Positions 63,826-64,000 of a DNA stretch of 64,000 bases are shown piece after piece. Source of the stretch: Neptunicoccus cionae (lineage in GTDB: Bacteria > Pseudomonadota > Alphaproteobacteria > Rhodobacterales > Rhodobacteraceae). Every line of letters begins with the position of its first letter. Within the stretch, counting starts at the first letter, position 1. Position numbers and translations under genes: made by a program. The stretch is from NCBI RefSeq assembly GCF_014643735.1, contig NZ_BMKA01000002.1, positions 558,001 to 622,000 on the forward strand, given 5' to 3'. Below the pieces are notes generated by a model. It was not told where the DNA came from. It saw only the letters and a program-made list of their open reading frames with translations, and did not search any database.

Positions 63826-64000
63826 TTAAGCGTCTTTTGGCATCGTTTCTACCATCGACTCGCGCTTGGCAAACTCTGCTTCCCATGCGGCCAGCCCGTC
63901 GCGACCCTTGCGCCAGTCGCGGTTCCCGTGACGGAAATCAAGATAGGCCAGCGCACAGCCGACAGCGATCTGGGCCGCATCCAGCGGGCCGGACAGATGG
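63826..64000 (-). CDS. Glutathione S-transferase family protein (C-terminal part, gene continues past the window)
   Basis: The last 57 codons of a minus-strand gene whose start lies outside the window. The visible residues include DAAQIAVGCALAYLDFRHGN and LAAWEAEFAKRESM, the C-terminal helical domain of GST-family proteins, which binds the hydrophobic co-substrate. The stop is TAA at 63826. It converges with petC. The catalytic N-terminal half cannot be judged. Confidence 0.75.
   Translation of the reverse strand, partial: HLSGPLDAAQIAVGCALAYLDFRHGNRDWRKGRDGLAAWEAEFAKRESMVETMPKDA

Noticed and set aside
1-64000. CRISPR arrays, insertion sequences, phage or integron genes
   Set aside because: No regular spacer-repeat pattern, transposase, integrase or phage structural gene was seen in the window.

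Overview
The window reads as chromosomal DNA of a marine alphaproteobacterium of the order Rhodobacterales (Roseobacter group). The support is a combination of gene content and synteny: rpmI-rplT-pheS-pheT, rpmH-rnpA-yidD followed further on by ttcA and yidC-MOSC-engB, petABC, a DgcN/DgcA D-amino-acid set, TRAP transport, and intergenic elements with a CAAATATCC core that I associate with this order. I saw no rRNA, tRNA, CRISPR array, phage or transposase gene. Third codon positions look G+C-rich throughout, which produces many long antisense shadow frames.

Layout. 0-9 kb: ald (alanine dehydrogenase), mscL, pheT, an inserted ArsR regulator plus AHSA1/SRPBCC pair on the opposite strand, pheS, rplT, rpmI, a small membrane protein and pyk. 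9-13 kb: an N-formylglutamate amidohydrolase paralogue and a DUF1244 protein, then dat-dgcA-dgcN, a D-amino-acid catabolic unit. 13-17 kb: an orphan sensor kinase, an FAD/disulfide reductase and its TVP38-type membrane partner. 17-26.5 kb: rpmH (too short for usual ORF cut-offs), rnpA, yidD, a creatinase, a tail-anchored unknown, ttcA, an OxyR-type LysR regulator, yidC, a MOSC protein, engB and an HD hydrolase. 26.5-28.5 kb: a DAO-type oxidase and an SDR. 28.5-37 kb: pbpC abutting a very large PAN-alpha-2-macroglobulin protein, then an RsbW/STAS partner-switch pair. 37-41.2 kb: adenine deaminase and AMP nucleosidase, then HU. 41.2-46.7 kb: an RTX-type protein, a DMT exporter, two proteins I do not recognise, and aroC. 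46.8-50.3 kb: a TPP riboswitch and thiBPQ. 50.3-52 kb: a PuuD-like hydrolase, an SMR transporter and trmL. 52-60.7 kb: an RpiR regulator divergent from an amidohydrolase-TRAP(QMP)-glutamine-synthetase-like-ALDH-FeADH catabolic cluster. 60.7-64 kb: petABC (cytochrome bc1) and the C-terminal end of a glutathione S-transferase.

How the genes work together. Nitrogen and amino-acid recycling is a recurring theme: D-amino acids (dat, dgcA, dgcN), alanine (ald), creatine (creatinase), purines (AMP to adenine to hypoxanthine) and probably a gamma-glutamylated amine. The 53-60.7 kb cluster is the best candidate for an incompletely described system. A glutamine-synthetase-fold ligase, an iron alcohol dehydrogenase, an aldehyde dehydrogenase and one or two amidohydrolases could form a gamma-glutamylation route for an amino alcohol or related amine imported by the TRAP system. 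This is inference from gene content. No searches or computations were run; all coordinates, starts and motifs were read by eye.
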